Positions 1-11,971 of a stretch of 64,000 nt of DNA are shown in pieces; position 1 is the first letter of the stretch; every line of letters starts with the position of its first letter. Where the stretch lies: assembly GCF_000499845.2 (NCBI RefSeq), contig NC_023754.2, positions 16,310,359-16,374,358 of the forward strand. Direction: 5' to 3'. A program made the position numbers and the translations under genes. The notes below the pieces were generated by a model. That model ran no database searches. It saw only the letters and a program-made list of their open reading frames with translations, and was not told the DNA's origin. This stretch comes from Phaseolus vulgaris. Taxonomy: Eukaryota > Streptophyta > Magnoliopsida > Fabales > Fabaceae.

Positions 1-90
1 TGACTATTAAGACTTCTTTGTAATTTGTGTAAACAGAAGTCATCATCATATCCTGCGACGACTTCAGTTGAAATATATTTCCAATTTTCA

Positions 91-955
91 TAAAATTATA
101 TTTTTTATTGTTTAAAAACAACAAATTTGTGTTAAAAATTAGTGGTGGCATTAATTATAAATATTTTATTGTTTTACATATGTCATATGTGTGTCAATAA
201 TTAAAATATAAAATATAGGTTCTAGAATGAAAATACTGTAAAATGACACGTAGGTTTTGGATTTGAATTTAGGGTTTGAGTTTAGAATTTAAGGTTAAAG
301 TTTTATGGAGGACTTAGGGGTTCTTACTATCGCAATGAAAATGAAAGTCACAGGAAAAATTGTTCATTCAAATAGTAGACTATCATGCTTTATAATGTTT
401 ATTTCATCAAATATTTATATAATCTTATATTAATTAGCTATATTTAATATTGATATTTATTTGAATTTAATGTATTTTTAAATATAAATACATGTACTAT
501 TATTTTTATATATTATATAATCTATAATTTCATTAATATTGATATTATTACATAATCTAAAAATTTATACATAATCATAAATTTTAAATCCTAAAACCCT
601 AAATCATAAATCCAAATCCTAAATCTAAACCTAAATCCTAAATCCTAAACCCTAAACCCTAAACAGTAAATCCTAAACCGTCCCAAAATCCTAAATTGTA
701 CCGTGCATAAATCCTGAAGGCTACATCCTACACGAATACTAAACTCCTAAATCTAATGTCATTTTAGAATGAATCTAAACTCTAAATCTAATGTCATTTT
801 ACAATAAAACTTAATTTTTTTTTTATTATTGACACACTCATATCATATGAAAACAATAAAATATTAAACAATAAAATATTTGTAATTTACGCCACAAACA
901 ATTTTTTAACACAAATTTATTGTTTTAAGCAAAATAAAATATAATTTTATAAAAA
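91..955. mobile_element. Non-autonomous element with long inverted arms
   Basis: The arm at 91-250 and the arm at 789-955 are imperfect reverse complements. Both read, in the same order, AAAATTATATTTTTATT, CAAATTTGTGTTAAAAA, AAATATTTTATTGTTT, ATATG..GTGTGTCAATAA and GTAAAATGACA when the right arm is reverse-complemented. The core is AT-rich and contains telomere-like heptamers. No transposase ORF is present. Long arms around a non-coding core suggest a Mutator-like or foldback MITE. No clear target-site duplication was found, and the left end may reach the window edge. Confidence 0.6.
587..680. repeat. Degenerate telomere-like repeat block
   Basis: Many variants of the plant telomere heptamer CCCTAAA occur here (CCTAAAT, CATAAAT, CCTAAAC), including two perfect adjacent copies at 650-663. 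A short opposite-strand counterpart (GAATTTAGGGTTTGAG) lies at about 266-281, so the heptamers look like part of the inverted-arm element and not a former chromosome end. Confidence 0.7.
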
Positions 956-3195
956 AAAATATTAAAGTTATCACACAATATAACGATTTTGTATAAAAAA
1001 AATACACATAAATCTTTATACTTATACATAAATTTTGTATAATTTTTATACACTAAAATTGTCATAATCAAATGAAATATAAAAAATAGAGTCATTCTCA
1101 ATAAACACGACTTCTTTAGTGAAATTTTCAAAGCCCAAATCGTGTGGATGACTAACAGCTTTAGAAAAATGAATACCACTTCTACATTTTCAGTAAAAAC
1201 TTATAAATCTGCGTAATATACCTCAAAAAATTGTACCATTCAGGTAAAAAAACCCGTTGAAGAGAAAGTTAACTTTTATCTAGTTTCTCTTTTTCTTTTC
1301 TATTTTCTTTCCTTCTGTCTACACATAATGACTGTAAGTGTTTTATGGTCGAAGATGAGCACCATTCACAGCCATTACACAGCCATTACAAAGGAAGAGT
1401 GGAGAAAATAAAGATGACATAACTCAGTTGAATAAATTTAAACCTACCAATTTATTAGATTTAAAAGTTAAAAGAAGCCTTACAGGTAGGAGAAGTTGAG
1501 AGAAAATATGTACTGCTACTATTCATGGTTGAGCAGCATTTATAGCCATTACAAAGAAAGGTAAAGTAGTTCACAATACAACTCTGCTGACAAACTAATT
1601 TAGTCTTTTAATTCCTTTGTCTATAGTTGAGCAGCATCCTCAGTTATATCATATCTGTGATCTACTCTGCTCTATGCTATGCTATACTATGCTATCACCA
1701 TCTTCTCTTCACAATTAATCACCTACAAACACATCACAACAAACTATATCTAATTAATTTACATCTTCAACATTCAAATTCAAATTTTCATCTTCATAAA
1801 ATAGAGTACTAAGCACATGACTCTAGCACTGTGCTGCCAACATGGATGGCACATGGGCCAAGTACTTCTCTGCATGTATTTTAATCATAACTTAGATTTT
1901 GAACCACCATACCAACACCAACACAGACATAAAAGTCATAAGGTTTTCAAATCATTGATCTAAAGTTACTGATACAACGGAACAATTTATAAAATACAAA
2001 ATATTTCAACTTAGTGTTTATGAAAGAATAGACAAGGAATTACCGACACTGTCATATATATATATATTTTGCAGGTAACCCTGTCAATGATGACTCATCA
2101 TTGACCTAAGCAATGCCCTTGAAGATTGAACACAGTTCAGTTCAATTCAAGAAAAATAAACTTTTTATATAAACAATCATTCTATCAATTATTCTTTTGA
2201 TTGTCAAACATACTTAAAAATATTTTCTCCCTCAGTCACATACATTATGGTAGTCCCAGTCCCTGAACATTCCCATCTCCATTAACTCAAAATCTATGCA
2301 AGATACCCATTTAATTAAAATCCTAAAAACATTGAATCATGTGAATAAATCATCAAGATTAAAAATTATTCCAAAATCACACATGCATATACATTCATAA
2401 CTTATTTCTGATAAAAAAAAAACATGCATGCATACATCAGTCTTCTTCACATGTCCCAGAATGATTTAGGACCTGTTTTGTGGATAAAAAATATAGAAGA
2501 TAAATTTTGAAATCTCAGTTAAAAAATATGATTTTTTATTTTATTTTTAAAAGTCATTTGTTTCTATCTTTTACTTTCTCTGTAAGCAAAGAAAAAAAAA
2601 AGACAACTTTTCTAACTTTTATTTTTCTTTCATCCAACCAAATATGAAATTAATCTTTACAAAAATTTTGCATAGATTTTTTTTTATCTCCGATTTGCCA
2701 TGCATGTTTTTCATCAAACAAATAACATCTTTTACCAAAAAATTTCAAAAAATTAAAAAATCATCACCCATATGAACTAAAACAAAAGAAAAATTACATT
2801 ACTCTTACATCACACACAAAAACAAACAGACATTCAATTCATCTATGTAAAGAAAGTAAACAATAATAACAAAAAGTAAAGTTGAAAACAGATAACAATA
2901 ATTGAGAAAAAAAAAATTATATCATCCTTTCATTCAATCAAATCACAAACTCACATGTAGAGTAAATTTATTGAATCTTAAAAGATTATCTTTAATGCAA
3001 GACAGATCCTTCCAACAACAATTCGGCAAAGGCAAGATCATACCCATAAAAAGATTAAAAAAAACAAAGAATTACCGATATGAAAGTGTGTGGTCATTGT
3101 AAGAAGAAAATTATTTTGAAAAGCACTCAAATTGAAAGCAAATAAATTGAGGGTTTGATTCTTACAAGAACAGACATTTTCTCTCATTTGCGCTT
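956..3195. other. Intergenic, AT-rich
   Basis: No credible gene was seen. There is a weak ~45-bp direct similarity (GCCATTACAAAG-type sequence at about 1370-1400 and 1540-1560), a small ATGCT-type simple repeat at 1670-1695, and the 3' flank of the minus-strand gene that ends at 3196. The short ORFs here have no recognisable domain. Confidence 0.5.
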
Positions 3196-3483
3196 CTAAT
3201 CGGACTTGTGAGTCTCGAGCGGTAGATCGGAGTGGTGGCCGGCGACATAGTGGAGGAGCTCCTCGGCCGGTTTGGGAATGGAAGAGTCCGAGGAAGTTTG
3301 GGTTTTGCCGAAGAAGAGAACGAGGAGGAGGAAGAGCGCGGTGGAGAGAAGAAGAGGCCAGAAATAGGCCAAGAGGTTGAGGAACCTGGGTGCCAGGAAG
3401 AGGAAAGAGAAGATCGCGAGACACACCAGGAGTGCGCCTCCGATTTGGTACCTGAACTTCAACAGTTCTTGTTTGATTTCCAT
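3196..3483 (-). CDS. Small two-helix plant membrane protein (95 aa)
   Basis: This single-exon ORF of 95 codons has about ten polar residues at the N-terminus, then two hydrophobic helices (about residues 14-34 and 37-59, the second leucine-rich), and a short hydrophilic tail rich in Ser, Pro and charged residues. That is the shape of a small integral membrane protein with both ends on the same side. The region is markedly more GC-rich than its surroundings, as expected for exon sequence, and a TATA box lies about 115 bp upstream. The start is the first ATG of the open frame. A longer overlapping ORF in another frame (3038-3541) has low-complexity Arg/Pro/Ser composition and is a shadow. I do not recognise a named family, so the function is unknown. 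Confidence 0.72.
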   Translation of the reverse strand: MEIKQELLKFRYQIGGALLVCLAIFSFLFLAPRFLNLLAYFWPLLLSTALFLLLVLFFGKTQTSSDSSIPKPAEELLHYVAGHHSDLPLETHKSD

Positions 3484-3597
3484 TGAAGAGGAGGAAGAAG
3501 AAGAAAAGGGTGATGGTACTGTGATAGATGGAGAGTGACAAAGGTGGGTGTGAAAGTGATGGATTTCTGTGAGTGAGTGTGTGAGTGAGGAAGAGAC

Positions 3598-3605
3598 CTT
3601 TATAA
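3598..3605 (-). promoter_or_regulatory. TATA box for the 95-aa membrane protein gene
   Basis: The minus strand reads TATAAAGG about 115 bp upstream of the ATG at 3483. This leaves room for a 5' leader of about 80 nt, a typical plant spacing. Confidence 0.5.
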
Positions 3606-3609
3606 TGTG

Positions 3610-4737
3610 GATAGAAGAAGAGAAAAATAAATTTTATTTATTTGTAAAAATTATAATTACTAAAAATTATGATTTCGAATAATATTTTTTAACTTATTAG
3701 ACATAATTTAAAGTAAATAGTCATTTTTTGTACTGTAGATGTGCAAAGTTGTACTACTTCAACAAAACTAGTTTAGTTTCTAATATGTGAAAATATCATG
3801 ATTGCCATAATAATTAAGTTTTATGAAATTATTTTGTTGTTAAAAAACAATGATTAAGAGCTAATTTCATATTAAATTATATTTTTAGATTAAATTATAA
3901 ATTTTGAAACTAATCTTAATTTTTTTCTGAACTGTCATGACCTAGGTAAATGTTCCGGAAGAAGATGATATTTGAGAGAAAAGAAAAACATAAAAACATT
4001 GCGGTTATGTTTGCAGAGATTCTCTTTCAGACATTTCTCACGATCGTGTCTACCGATTGTTTTTTACTGTAAGGAAATGACCAGAATGGACTTTCCTTTG
4101 ATGGGGTTTGCATGTGGACTACAGTGTCTTTTCTTGTTTGCTACTTTTATTTTCAAATTTCTTAATCTGATTTAATTGTTGAGTACATTACAAGATTTGT
4201 TTGTAGATTAAAATTATTTGATAAATAATTTATTTATGTAATTTGTGGCATGAGCAAGTTCCATATATAAGATTAATTTATTTTAAGCTTAAAAAGTAAG
4301 TTTATATTAAGTGGATAATTATGTTTTTATTCATTATACAACTTTATTTTTAGAAGTTTGTTTTTTTGTTTTTACAATTTTTAGTATTGATCATTATTTT
4401 TCTGTGATTAGATTACAGATTTGAGAAGACAAGAAATAATAAATTAAGATAGGTGCATTTAAATATTGATTTAAGTAATTTTTATATATTTTTTTAAATA
4501 TGTGGGAGTTTTATACTTTATTGGTTTAAATAAACTTGAAGATGAATCTTAAACAAGTGGAGGTGTTACTCATTTAAGTTAAAAGTTATGGAGTTTTTCT
4601 CCTCTAAGTTGAAAACTTTTAGGTGTTGAAATTGTCTTATAGGGTTAAACCAACTATATTTAGATAAAGAAAGTTCCCAAAAAATATTATTTGAAACTCT
4701 GAGTATACTTTTGTATTAGATAAATTGTGTTATTAAT
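3610..4737. other. Intergenic, AT-rich
   Basis: No gene is supported. A short stretch at about 3950-4180 is less AT-rich and holds a 67-codon ORF without recognisable features. It could be a decayed exon, but nothing shows this. Confidence 0.4.
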
Positions 4738-5221
4738 TATGTTTGGTAATTACTTGAGTATTATTACTTGATTATATCATTTGAAATATCTTTTGAAGTG
4801 TAAGTTGTATTTTTTTTTATGCGGTTGTTGATTTGTATATTTATAATAATATTGAATAAGAAAAAAATGTAATGAAAAAATACGAACGGAGATAAGTACA
4901 ATGAATTATGAAATTTTATTTGATTCATAAATTATTAATTAATAAATAAGAATTGATATATAACATACTTTCAAATGATCAATTTATGATTGTCAATTTT
5001 ATGTTTTGTTGAACTAAACAATTGTAAAAATATAACTATATATGTTTATTGTGATAATAGTAAAATATGAACTGTGATTTATTTTCTGTTAAATGTTACC
5101 CAAAGTATGTTTTTCTTTCTTTACTTATTTACTAAGTGTAATTTTTTTGAAAAGTATAAATATTTTGAAAATAATTAATATATATTTATTTATTTTTAGA
5201 ATTTTGCAATTACTATTGCAG

Positions 5222-5307
5222 TTTTGTTGTTTATGACAGAAGCATCCCGAGGAGGTGGTCTCATCAATGACGATCATGCATGCAATTCTATTGGAGAACA
5301 GTTATAA
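5222..5307 (+). pseudogene. Possible exon of a small secreted-peptide gene
   Basis: Inside copy A an AG acceptor-like site (ATTGCAG) is followed by an open frame of 28 codons to TAA. It begins with a hydrophobic LLFMTEASR stretch, resembling the end of a signal peptide, and continues into a short Gly-rich segment with one Cys. In copy B the equivalent sequence carries indels that break the frame. I cannot identify an upstream exon or a family. It may be a relic of a small secreted peptide or chance. Confidence 0.25.
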
Positions 5308-5757
5308 CTCCTAACTATATTTATTATTTTTCTTTCTGTTATTTTTATTTTATTTTATTTTAAATTTATTTATTTTGCGTTTCTTATACAATGGTTTCTC
5401 TTGTTTATTTTGACAGTTATTTTGAATATTTATCTGAAAATGATAGTAACATTTTCTCTTGTTTATTTTAACAGTTATTGACAATATTTTATTTGAGAAT
5501 GATAGTAACATTTAAACAGGGTGTGGATTCAATTTCAAATATACAGTTAGTGGTTGATCAAAATTAATATACATATCTTATATTTTAGAATACATTTTAT
5601 AATAATGACGACTCAATTAATATCTTGAGATATATTCTTTATTATATTAATTCACATTATTGTTGTGGTTTTATTGTGATCATGCTATTAGTTACAAATA
5701 AAAAGAATAATATTAATATAAGCTAAGGGTTTTATTTTTGTCTTAAATAGGTGTCAG

Positions 5758-5760
<3 letters not shown>

Positions 5761-5792
<32 letters not shown>
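5761..5792. repeat. (TA)n microsatellite
   Basis: An almost perfect run of TA dinucleotides of about 32 bp. A shorter TA run sits at the matching place in copy B (about 12305-12320), so it predates the duplication and has changed length. Confidence 0.9.
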
Positions 5793-5798
<6 letters not shown>

Positions 5799-6020
5799 CT
5801 TAATTTATTTTTATGTATAATTTTGAGTTAAAAAAAAGAAATTTATTTACATCTAACACTAATAGACAAAAGTGATTGTTTATGTTAGCATCACCTTAAT
5901 TACATATTTTTTAATTTAGCAACTCACATTATTTTTTTCACTAATAATATTTTTTTATAGTATTCAAAATCTATCACTTAAATTTGTTTTATGTATTCTG
6001 GACATATCTATATTATTAAA

Positions 6021-8243
6021 TAGGTAGAGTTTATAATAATGAAGTATATAATTATTTTAAGAAAGCTACCAAACTCATAACAAAGATTTTAATGTTACTA
6101 TAATTAATTTAGGCGTAGTCTCACATTCACATATTCATTGTTTCACTAAAAATTACTAAACTAACTTATTACATTTGTGAATTATCAAATAAAATATCTT
6201 ATGAATACAAATATTTACATGATATTTTTATATAATTTATAATTTTTTATTGATAAAATATATTTTGAGATATTTCTTTATTTTAATTAATTTCAAATTT
6301 ATAATATTTTGTTTTTATTTATAGATAAAATATTTTACTTATATTTATTCTATACTTTCATTTGTAATGAATTTTTTATTTATATTGTGCATTTATTATC
6401 AATCTTAATTTATATCTTTCATTATTTTTTATTAAATTATAAAATAAATTAAAATAAATATTAGTTTACATAGATATAATATATTTAAAATAAATAAAAA
6501 ACTAATTCACAAACTTCTTCTTAAAGAACATAATGACATATATAAAAATAATAATAAATTTATATATAAGTTAAAATTAATTTATACGGAAATAATCTTA
6601 TATAATTTATCTAAAATTTTATTTTTAATTTATCATAAACAAATTTTAACATATGGACAAACTTTATTTTAAATATTATTTTTTGAAGTATTTAGGGAGA
6701 AGTTCATTCAAATTTGATGTTATTAAGTTGTGATTAACCCTTCTTATAATATTACTATAAAAATTATTTTATTATGAGACTAGACTTAGAAGTGATATGT
6801 GCTTCTTATGAGTGTCAAAAAAATTTGTATTAATTATTTTATATAAAAAATTTCATTAAATAATTTCTCTTAATTGAATAAGTCAATGAAATATATTAAT
6901 AACTGTTTACAAATATGAAGATTTTTTCTAAAATAAAATAAAATTTTAAGTATTTTGTATTATTATCAATTATTTTTTTAATTCTAGTAAATAAATTAGT
7001 AATGTCTTATGTAAAATGCTAAATACAAATGTAATATGAGAATTATATAAAGATAAAACAAAACTATCATATCAATATTAAGATACTGAACTATAATCCT
7101 GAAATAGTAAAATATATATTTTTTAATATTATAATAATTAAAACAAATTATATATTTTAAATTACCTAAATAATAGAATAATAATAAATTTATTTTTCAT
7201 TATTGTCAATATTTTCTTTAATAAAAGATTAAAAATAAAATAAAAAACTTATTAAAAGGTTTGAATAATAAAATCATGTTTCATGAGTGAATGAAGAAAA
7301 TAAAATAATAAAGTCATATGTAAAAAAAATTAAAGAGAAAAATTAACATGCTATAGTATGGTTTTAAAAATGGCTATACATTATTAAAAATTTATTTAAT
7401 GCAATCGTACAAGTTGTTCAACTTGTAAAAAAAAGTAATCAAAATAACTTGTCAGAACATATTTTTTTTAAACATGTTTTTTCAATAATCATTGATTTAA
7501 TATCTTATTTGATAAAATAATTTTATAGGGATTTTCAGAAAATAAAATGAAAAAGAAGAAATAAAATTAATTGTTGTATTGGTTTAATCTCTCTCTATTG
7601 GTTAAAATTAATTTATTCACAAGTTAAACAAAATAAATCTTAACAAAGTATATAGGTGATCTTCTAATAAAACTTTTGAATTTTTTTGTTGAATTATATT
7701 TCTACACTTCAAAAAAACATGAAAATTATTTTAAACATGATTTCATTGACAAGTGTTTAAATGTAATATACATAAAGGTGCATGATCTAAGTAAATAAAT
7801 TTTAATCTTCTTTACTAATTATGTTTGAATACTTATATCTCTATGAAACAATTTTCTTATTTAATGAGTGTAGCTCAAGAAAAAAAATGTATACATCCAT
7901 TCAAAATTTTAGAAGAAATACCTCACATTTAATGTTATTTGGTTATATCTTAAACTTAAAAACTCATGGTTATGGTGCAAAGTTATGGAAAAGAAGACAA
8001 TGTTAGTTTTTCGTTAACAACTTCATTGTTTTGGTTGATATGTTATGTTTTGCTTGCATGGCCTATGTGAGTGTTATGGTAGAAAAAGCTTGGAAATTGG
8101 TGGCGTAGTTTTGAACTGAATTGGTTGGGTGGTTGCGATGTTTTTGAATGAGGAAAAGTTTCAAAACTTTGTAACCAATCATGGGATGAAGGCCAAATAA
8201 GTGCAATTTTCTTAGTTTGATGATGAGAATGATGGTGGTTGGT
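6021..8243. other. Intergenic, extremely AT-rich
   Basis: Long A/T runs with no sustained ORF or recognisable domain. I see no gene or structured repeat here. Confidence 0.5.
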
Positions 8244-8335
8244 GGTACTGGATTTGCTAGTTCTTTGAGAGGAAATATCAAAAAGATTTGGTACTGGATT
8301 TGCTAGTTCTTTGAGAGGAAATATCAAAAAGATTT
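8244..8335. repeat. Perfect 46-bp tandem duplication
   Basis: The 46-bp unit beginning GGTACTGGATTTGCTAGTTC occurs twice back to back (8244-8289 and 8290-8335) without mismatch. A minus-strand ORF spans it but has no recognisable domain. Confidence 0.95.
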
Positions 8336-10309
8336 GGTACCAATAAATCTAAAAAAAACTTATATAAGTGATTAAAATATTACATTCAACTCAAACTTTA
8401 AGACAATATATTTGAGGATTTGTATATTTATATATTGTTATTTTCTTGGTAGTGAATGAGACAAGGTCTCATTATCAAAGAGGACAAACTAGAGAAGAGT
8501 AAGAAAGCAAAAAAGGTAAGGAAAAAAGGAGAAAGGAATAAATACCAAATCGACAAAGGGAAGATAACTCTTCTTATATAGCAAGAGCAATTCTTGAACT
8601 TTGATAACCCGGCATGCCACCCACAATATAAGGGGAAGAATCTCTATGTGATTTCTCCACTCAATATAAGAACACTACAAATAAAGACTTACATTATTCA
8701 TTAATAATTTGAGATTTTATATCATTTAATTTTTGACATAAAAATTATGATATAAATAAAGATGAGAAAGATTTTATTGAAGAAATATAAGAGGAGCTAA
8801 GAAGTGAGTAAATACAAAGAAGCATGACAAAGAAGAATAAGGATGAAGAAATAAAAGGAAGGCTATATCGAGAGGAATACTCAAAGTTTTGGAAGATAAG
8901 ATTAGAAGACTTGTACATAAGTAGTTTCTTAGTCTTTAGATAAACTTAAGTGAAGTTAGAACTTCATGTTTTAAACTTGAGAGGTGCTTGGACGAATCCT
9001 TGAAGCTAGAACTTCTTTTGAAGCTTTTAAACTACAACACGTCATTTTCAAGTGTATGTGAGGTAGTTTGACTCTTCCACTTGACCCTTCAAGCTTTTAA
9101 GAGACTTCTTGTGTCCATTAGGAGCTCTCTGAGATGCCTCACATGTGACTCATGCAAGAGTCATCATTGCTTTTCCAAGTGAAAATTATATCTCCCTAGT
9201 TTTAAGGAACTACCCATGTATACTCCTTAATTTAAAATGATTAACATGTTTTAATCATGTTTAGTGGAATTAACTCTTGATTAGTAAAGTTAACTCAATC
9301 TTATTGTCCATTCCACTCCCAGGCCGAGCTCCTCATCTATAAAAGGAATTTGTAAAATCACCCTTAAATTTTGAAAGAAAATCTCTTTATGAGTTTATCT
9401 TTAAGAGTCTTAAGAGTTATCTTCTCTTGCTTTAGTTCTTATATTGACAAGCCTTTTCAAGTGGTGAATCTACATGCACTTATCCTTTAATTCTTCATTG
9501 AAGGTGGTGTGTTTTTCTTCATTCTCTAGTCTTAGTCCTTTTTTGTTTTCATTTCTTTACATGTTCTTATTTTTACATTGAAACTAATATAAACCAAATG
9601 GGTTTCTCTATCAAATTCCTTACTTTCATTCATGATTGTTCAAAACCCATGATGTTTCTCTTCTCCAACACCTCTTGAGTATCCTCCCACCCTTCCTAGG
9701 TTTACATCAATTTACACTTAGTTCCTATTTATAAGGACTTAGCCATGGGGAATGACTCATCAAACAGTTTCAATTTCTAGCCTTACAAACAAAGAAAAGT
9801 AGATAAAAATTAAGAATAGCTAGTTTATCCTATAAACCAAACAAAGAGGTTTATTCCCATGCTAAATTAAGGTATGAATACAAAAGGAATTTATTACAAC
9901 CTAAGACACAACGAAGAGTCTTATGATTCTATTGGTTTGATGAACTCAAACTCCTTAATAAGTCTTGCTTAGTTAAGATTTTCTTAATAGATTTTTTTTT
10001 TATAGTTTTATCTCTTTTCTCCATTTTTTCCTTTTTTATGTTTGTAGTTGTCACTCATAAAGCAAATCCATTCATACAATTTTATAACCTTACCATCAAA
10101 TATAATTCAATTATGATATATTGACACAATTAGTTAGATTTCGTCTACTTCACAAATGTATACATGACAACAAAATAATAATATTTAAAGATTTGGTGAG
10201 TCCATGCGTAAATTAAAATTGGGTTGGAAAATGAAAAGGTTAAAGCGTGTTTCTCTTTCCTTTTGATTTAATTTATTGTGTGAGTGTTTATTTGGAGGAT
10301 GAATTATGG
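8336..10309 (+). other. Non-coding stretch with possible LTR remnant
   Basis: No ORF is supported. Between about 8940 and 9770 the base composition is less AT-rich and resembles LTR sequence: a TATAAAAGG promoter-like motif at 9338-9346 follows a long leader-free segment and precedes pyrimidine-rich sequence. I found neither a second LTR nor a target-site duplication, so this is only a candidate retroelement remnant. Confidence 0.3.
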
Positions 10310-10905
10310 TCACTTGAGTTTTTTTTTATCAGCAACAAGGATTGAATAACGGAAGGGTGGTTCAACCTTATACATACCTAAAAAATGAGACAATTTCTCT
10401 GGTCTCCCAAACCAACAAATAGAGAGACAAACAAATCTACCACTAAAAACCCGTACAGCCCGTTCACTTTCAAGACTAACCCGTACCAATTCAAAACTAA
10501 CCCGTACAAATTCAAATCTAACCCGTTCAAACTCAAAACCAAACCTAATACAATCTCTTTGCAACCGCAACAAAGGGCAAAAAGAAGAACAGAAGCTTAG
10601 AACAACAAACAACCCAACCGAAGGAGTAACTCTTATAAAAGCTCACTTTATTGAAAACATACAAGCCTTAGGATCAATGCACCATTCAGAGTAAGTAAAA
10701 CTAGCAGAAACAGTTTTAGAAGTTACCCAAGACCTAGTCTTTAATTGTGCCAAAGTGAACACAATCGATCACCCCTCTTTGAAAAATATGTTTATTCCTG
10801 TGCTTCCATAATTCACTAACTACAGTTATCCAAACATAATTTCAAACTACATTAACCTGGACAGGAGCATTTAGCAAAATAAAAGGCAAGAAGTAAGCTG
10901 TTGGG
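10310..10905 (-). mobile_element. 5'-truncated L1-type LINE, 3' end
   Basis: Read on the minus strand, the sequence begins with the end of a LINE ORF2 C-terminal region. The motif ELWKHRNKH parallels IWKHRNRV at the end of the larger LINE's ORF2 (about 21466-21489). It continues through a 3' UTR with a 21-bp tandem repeat and ends in the family tail (GGTTGAACCACCC..) and an A-rich end at 10310-10330. Severe 5' truncation is the usual outcome of target-primed reverse transcription. The coding part is too short and damaged to be functional. Confidence 0.8.
10459..10542 (-). repeat. 21-bp tandem repeat in LINE 3' UTR (4 units)
   Basis: Four consecutive 21-bp units start at 10459, 10480, 10501 and 10522, each of the form CCCGTNCNAATTCAAANCTAA on the plus strand. 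A second LINE copy at about 11594-11700 carries related 21-bp units on the other strand, so the repeat belongs to the LINE family. Confidence 0.9.
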
Positions 10906-11561
10906 ACAACATGGTCAACCGAGTGTTATTACTTGATTATATGGTTCTTGTTTTTAATTATATCTTTTGAAGTGGAAGTTGTATTTTTGTTTTTATGTGT
11001 GTATGGTTGTTGATTTATACGTATATAATGATATGATTGAATGAGAAAAAGATGAGATGAAAAAATACTATTTATAAAAAAAGGATCAAAGTGCAATGAA
11101 TTGTGAAATTTTATTTGATTCATAAATTATTTATGAAAATTATTAGTTAATAAATAAGAATTGATATATAAGATATAATCAATTTATGATTGTGATTAAG
11201 ATGTAAAAAAGATAACGTTATATGTTTATTGTGATAATAGTAAAATATTAACTGTGATTTATTTTCTGTTAGATGTTACACAATTGTTTTTCTTTCATTA
11301 CTTTTTTTACTAAGTGTATTTTCTTTGAAAAGTGTAAATATTTTGAAAATAATTAATATATATATTTATTTATTTTTGGAATTTTGCAATTACTATGCAG
11401 TTTTGTTGTTTATGACAAGAAGGTGGTCTCATCCTCTATCATGCATGCAATGCTATTGGAGAACAGTTATAACTCCTAATTATATTTATTATTTTTCTTT
11501 CTGTTATTTTTTTATTTTTTTTAAATTTCTTTCTTTAGGTTATTTTACATTTCTATGATAT

Positions 11562-11847
11562 TTAACATTGCAAAGAGATTGTATTGGGTTTGGTTTTGAG
11601 TTTGTATGAGTTTGTACGGGTTAGATTTGAATTTGTATAAGTTAGTTTTGAATTTGTACGTGTTAGTTTTGAAATTGTACGTGTTAATTTTGAAATTGTA
11701 CGGACGGTACGAGTTTTTATAGTGGTAGATTTGTTTATCTCTTTATTTGTTGGTTTGGGAGACCAGTGAATTTCTCTCATTTTGTTTTAGGCTTGAACCA
11801 CCCCTAAGTAGTTCCTGTTATTCAATCCTTATAAAAAAAATATGATA
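11562..11847 (+). mobile_element. Short LINE 3'-end insertion with target-site duplication
   Basis: A 3'-UTR-only LINE copy on the plus strand: family sequence GCAAAGAGATTGTATT, four 21-bp repeat units, GGTTTGGGAGACCAG, the tail TTGAACCACCCCTAAG and an A-run. The 8-bp sequence TATGATAT occurs just before the insertion (about 11554) and just after the A-run (about 11840), a plausible target-site duplication. Copy A lacks the insertion, so it postdates the segmental duplication. Confidence 0.8.
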
Positions 11848-11971
11848 TCCAATTGTTTCTCTTGTTTATTTTGACAGTTATTTTAAAATATTTATCATCC
11901 TTATTAAAAAAAACATTTCTATAATATCCAATTGTTTCTCTTGTTTATTTTGCAGTTATTTTAAAATATTT
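11826..11971. repeat. ~75-bp tandem duplication including LINE tail
   Basis: Two consecutive blocks both read ATCCTTAT, an A-run, AT-rich junction, CCAATTGTTTCTCTTG, TTTATTTTG.CAGTTATTTT and AAAATATTTATC. The duplicated unit includes the end of the LINE A-tail, so it arose after that insertion. Confidence 0.75.

Larger units (their letters stand above)
4738..6020. repeat. Direct segmental duplication, copy A
   Basis: This segment matches 10925-12455 in the same orientation over most of its length, with small indels. Landmarks in order: a TTATTACTTGATTATAT start, TGATTCATAAATTATT, TTTTGCAATTACTA followed by GCAGTTTTGTTGTTTATGACA, CATGCATGCAAT, GGAGAACAGTTATAACTCC, AATATCTTGAGATATATT, a TA microsatellite, and TCAAAATCTATCACTTAAATT near the end. 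The copies are about 5 kb apart, consistent with local duplication beside a resistance-gene homologue. Confidence 0.8.

Noticed and set aside
587..680. True interstitial telomere from chromosome fusion
   Set aside because: The heptamers are short, degenerate and enclosed by inverted transposon-like arms.
3232..3486. Plus-strand Glu-rich 84-codon ORF
   Set aside because: It is the antisense shadow of the 95-aa gene.
3038..3541. 167-codon minus-strand ORF
   Set aside because: It overlaps the better supported 95-aa membrane protein in another frame and has low-complexity Arg/Pro/Ser composition typical of a shadow.
8043..8327. His/Ser-rich minus-strand ORFs near the 46-bp duplication
   Set aside because: No homology or gene signals are seen, and the frames differ only through the tandem duplication.
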